Assembly (NCBI GenBank): GCA_015486285.1
Contig: WFRX01000015.1
Coordinates: 1 to 53,802, forward strand
Direction: 5' to 3'
DNA length: 53,802 bases
Source of the DNA: a bacterium
GTDB taxonomy: Bacteria > Desulfobacterota > DSWW01
Shown: positions 52,345 through 53,802 of the stretch, piece after piece
Layout: each line of letters starts with the position of its first letter
How positions within the stretch are numbered: the first letter of the stretch is position 1
The notes under the pieces: generated by a model
Seen by the model: the letters and a program-made list of their open reading frames with translations, nothing else
The model's database searches: none
What the model was told of the DNA's origin: nothing
Position numbers and translations under genes: made by a program

Positions 52345-53082
52345 TCAGGGATGGGCAGCCCCCAACCCACCCATGAACTTCATCAGGGACTCGGTAATCC
52401 AGGTGAGATCATCCGTCAAAATCAGGGCTCCGATGGCGATCAACAGAACGCCGCTCGTGATTTCCACTGCCCTGAAGTGTCTTTTGAACAGCGATGAGAC
52501 CTGAAGAAAGCGATCGACCGCCAGGGCGGAGACCAGAAAAGGGATCCCGAGACCTGCTGAATAGACGCCCAGGAGCCCGATTCCGCTGAGGACCGTTTCT
52601 TTCGTGCTCGCGAGAAAAAGGATCGTGGCCAATATGGGGCCGATGCACGGCGTCCAGCCGAAAGCAAAGGCCATTCCGACAAGGACGGACCCGAACAGGC
52701 CGAGGGGCTTACTCTTCTGCTGGTAGCGCCTCTCCCGGTCCAGGAAGCCGATCCGGAACACCCCGAGCATGTGGAGGCCGAAGAGAATCACCAGGGCGCC
52801 CGCGACGCGCCTCAATATACCGAGCTGGCCGACCATGAACTTCCCGAAGAAGGTGGCCGACGCACCGAGCGAGATGAAAACAAAAGAAAAGCCGAGCACG
52901 AAGAACAAGGCGTTCGAGAAGACCTTCACAGCGGGGGTCGCGTCGGATTCCGACCGGCGCATCTCGTTCAGGGAAACGCCCGAGATGAAGCTCAGGTACG
53001 CCGGGATCAGCGGCAGGATACAGGGCGACAGGAACGAAAGCAGTCCGGCGGTGAAGGCCGCCAACAAAGAGGTGTTTTCCAT
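52345..53082 (-). CDS. CcdA/DsbD-type cytochrome c biogenesis membrane protein
   Basis: 245 residues with six membrane helices. Two conserved Cys sit in SPCILPLIPAYLS (about 20) and WTPCIGPILA (about 146), the paired Cys that pass electrons from cytosolic thioredoxin to the periplasm. It is the short CcdA form without DsbD thioredoxin domains. Supports haem attachment to cytochrome c or extracytoplasmic thiol reduction. Faces the COG3014-like lipoprotein gene across a 202-bp gap; a weak TTGTTC/TTATCT pair lies upstream. Confidence 0.9.
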   Translation of the reverse strand: MENTSLLAAFTAGLLSFLSPCILPLIPAYLSFISGVSLNEMRRSESDATPAVKVFSNALFFVLGFSFVFISLGASATFFGKFMVGQLGILRRVAGALVILFGLHMLGVFRIGFLDRERRYQQKSKPLGLFGSVLVGMAFAFGWTPCIGPILATILFLASTKETVLSGIGLLGVYSAGLGIPFLVSALAVDRFLQVSSLFKRHFRAVEITSGVLLIAIGALILTDDLTWITESLMKFMGGLGAAHP

Positions 53083-53169
53083 GGATCAGTGCTCCCCGTC
53101 TTGATGAACCTCAACGTTGCACAACCACAGATAACACAGCTCTACCTTTTGAACAAATCCCCCCCCGCA

Positions 53170-53198
53170 TTGACATCCAGCGGGCAGGCTCATAATGT
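53170..53198 (+). promoter_or_regulatory. Putative promoter of the COG3014-like gene
   Basis: TTGACA at 53170-53175, then either CATAAT with 15-bp or TAATGT with 17-bp spacing. Start would be near 53205, about 80 bp before the gene. Confidence 0.4.
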
Positions 53199-53284
53199 GG
53201 CTGGCGGTCCCGCGGTCTGGGCGCAATGTCGCCTTGGTGCCGCCTTCGATCTCTGCTTCCGAAACCAGGCCAGGGTAACCGTTC

Positions 53285-53802
53285 ATGTGGAAACGCCCGA
53301 GAGTTCCTTCCCTCTCCCTCGCCGGGCTCGTTCTGCTTGTCTGCTCGATTGCTACGGCCTGTTCCATGCTGACCCGGTACCCGGTCGAAACCGAGGGCCT
53401 TCTGCGGGACTTCGAATCGGGCAGCGGAGAGGATGCCTTCCTCCAGACGGACAAACATTCCAAGAAGGGCCTGAACCGGCTTGTCTACCTTTTGGAGGGA
53501 GGCATGATCTTGCACACCCGGGGAAACCTCGAGGAGAGCAACGCCGTGTTCCAAAAGGCGGAATCGGTCATCCGCCACTACGATGAAAAGGCCGTCCTGA
53601 GCTTGTCGCAGGGATCCGCGGAGCTTGCCAGCCTGGTGGTCAACGAAAAGGCCCTCCCCTACCAGGGCGAACCCTTCGAAAGGGTGCTCGTGAACACCTA
53701 CAAGGCGGAGAACTACCTTTTTTTGGGCGACTATGAAGGGGCCCGCGTGGAAATACGCAGGAGCTACGCCCGCGAGAAGGAAAACGAAAGGCTGTACAGG
53801 AA
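53285..53802 (+). CDS. COG3014-like lipoprotein, truncated by window edge
   Basis: The first 172 codons are present; the frame is open to the edge. The signal peptide ends in the lipobox-like ATAC, so the protein is a lipoprotein with Cys26 as the mature residue. LNRLVYLLEGGMILHTRGNLEESNAVFQKAE followed by LPYQGEPFERVLVNTYKAENYLFLGDYEGARVEIRR recalls the TPR-like COG3014 group of uncharacterised proteins. Function unknown. Downstream sequence is needed for its end and partners. Confidence 0.75.
   Translation, partial: MWKRPRVPSLSLAGLVLLVCSIATACSMLTRYPVETEGLLRDFESGSGEDAFLQTDKHSKKGLNRLVYLLEGGMILHTRGNLEESNAVFQKAESVIRHYDEKAVLSLSQGSAELASLVVNEKALPYQGEPFERVLVNTYKAENYLFLGDYEGARVEIRRSYAREKENERLYR

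Noticed and set aside
1..53802. tRNA, rRNA, transposase, integrase or prophage genes
   Set aside because: I looked through the gaps and frames and saw none; weakly matching tRNA-like stretches lacked the T-loop GGTTCGA and a paired acceptor stem.

Overview
The window looks like chromosomal DNA of a GC-rich, anaerobic, Gram-negative bacterium of the former Deltaproteobacteria (Desulfobacterota), probably near the Syntrophobacterales/Desulfobacterales. That placement is inferred from gene content and order, not from a search: the run tilS-ftsH-folP-cdaA-cdaR-glmM, the run pheA-tyrA-aroA-cmk-rpsA-sppA-ihf, a PxxKW Cys-rich protein, a stand-alone B12-binding mutase subunit, NiFe-hydrogenase maturation genes, an AmrS radical SAM enzyme, archaeal-type phosphoglycerate mutase and abundant sigma-54 regulators. 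Both window edges cut genes (glmM at the left, a COG3014-like lipoprotein at the right). I saw no tRNA, rRNA, CRISPR array, transposase, integrase or phage gene. Coding density is high and most genes lie on the minus strand in tight operons with 4-bp ATGA overlaps.

Layout. 1-7.3 kb: essential operon tilS-ftsH-folP-cdaA-cdaR-glmM (tRNA lysidine, membrane protease, folate, c-di-AMP, cell-wall precursor). 7.3-9.7 kb: a divergent Rrf2 regulator broken by a one-base frameshift, then crotonase, B12-binding mutase subunit and a lipoprotein. 9.98-17.1 kb: a soluble GAF-PAS histidine kinase, three sigma-54 activator-type response regulators, and a small exported, membrane-anchored Fn3-type protein preceded by a clear -24/-12 promoter; this is the most distinctive part. 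17.3-21.8 kb: bifunctional-nuclease-family protein, miaB, hypA, hypB, ribBA. 22-30.2 kb: rlmD, PxxKW protein, uracil-DNA glycosylase, NAD synthetase, PilZ protein, an aminotransferase/acyl-CoA ligase pair.

30.2-40 kb: folK, folB, lapA, HIT protein, IHF/HU, sppA, rpsA, cmk, then aroA, tyrA, pheA, with good sigma-70 promoters before pheA and rpsA. 40-43.7 kb: miaA, mutL and a divergent thymidylate-synthase-fold protein. 43.9-46.3 kb: proB-proA. 46.3-53.1 kb: rtcB, amrS, a zinc-ribbon protein, apgM, fabF and ccdA, with an unusually AT-rich gap between apgM and fabF.

Most of the window is housekeeping. The best candidate for an undescribed system is the 10-17 kb locus: HK, a canonical regulator, a second regulator with nearly the same recognition helix but a GAFTDA loop, a third with a degenerate receiver (Glu at the phospho-acceptor site), and a nearby sigma-54 promoter with helically phased repeats driving an anchored surface protein. 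Other points of interest are two copies of a hairpin-bearing interspersed repeat, the divergent thymidylate-synthase homologue beside mutL, and the frameshifted Rrf2 gene.
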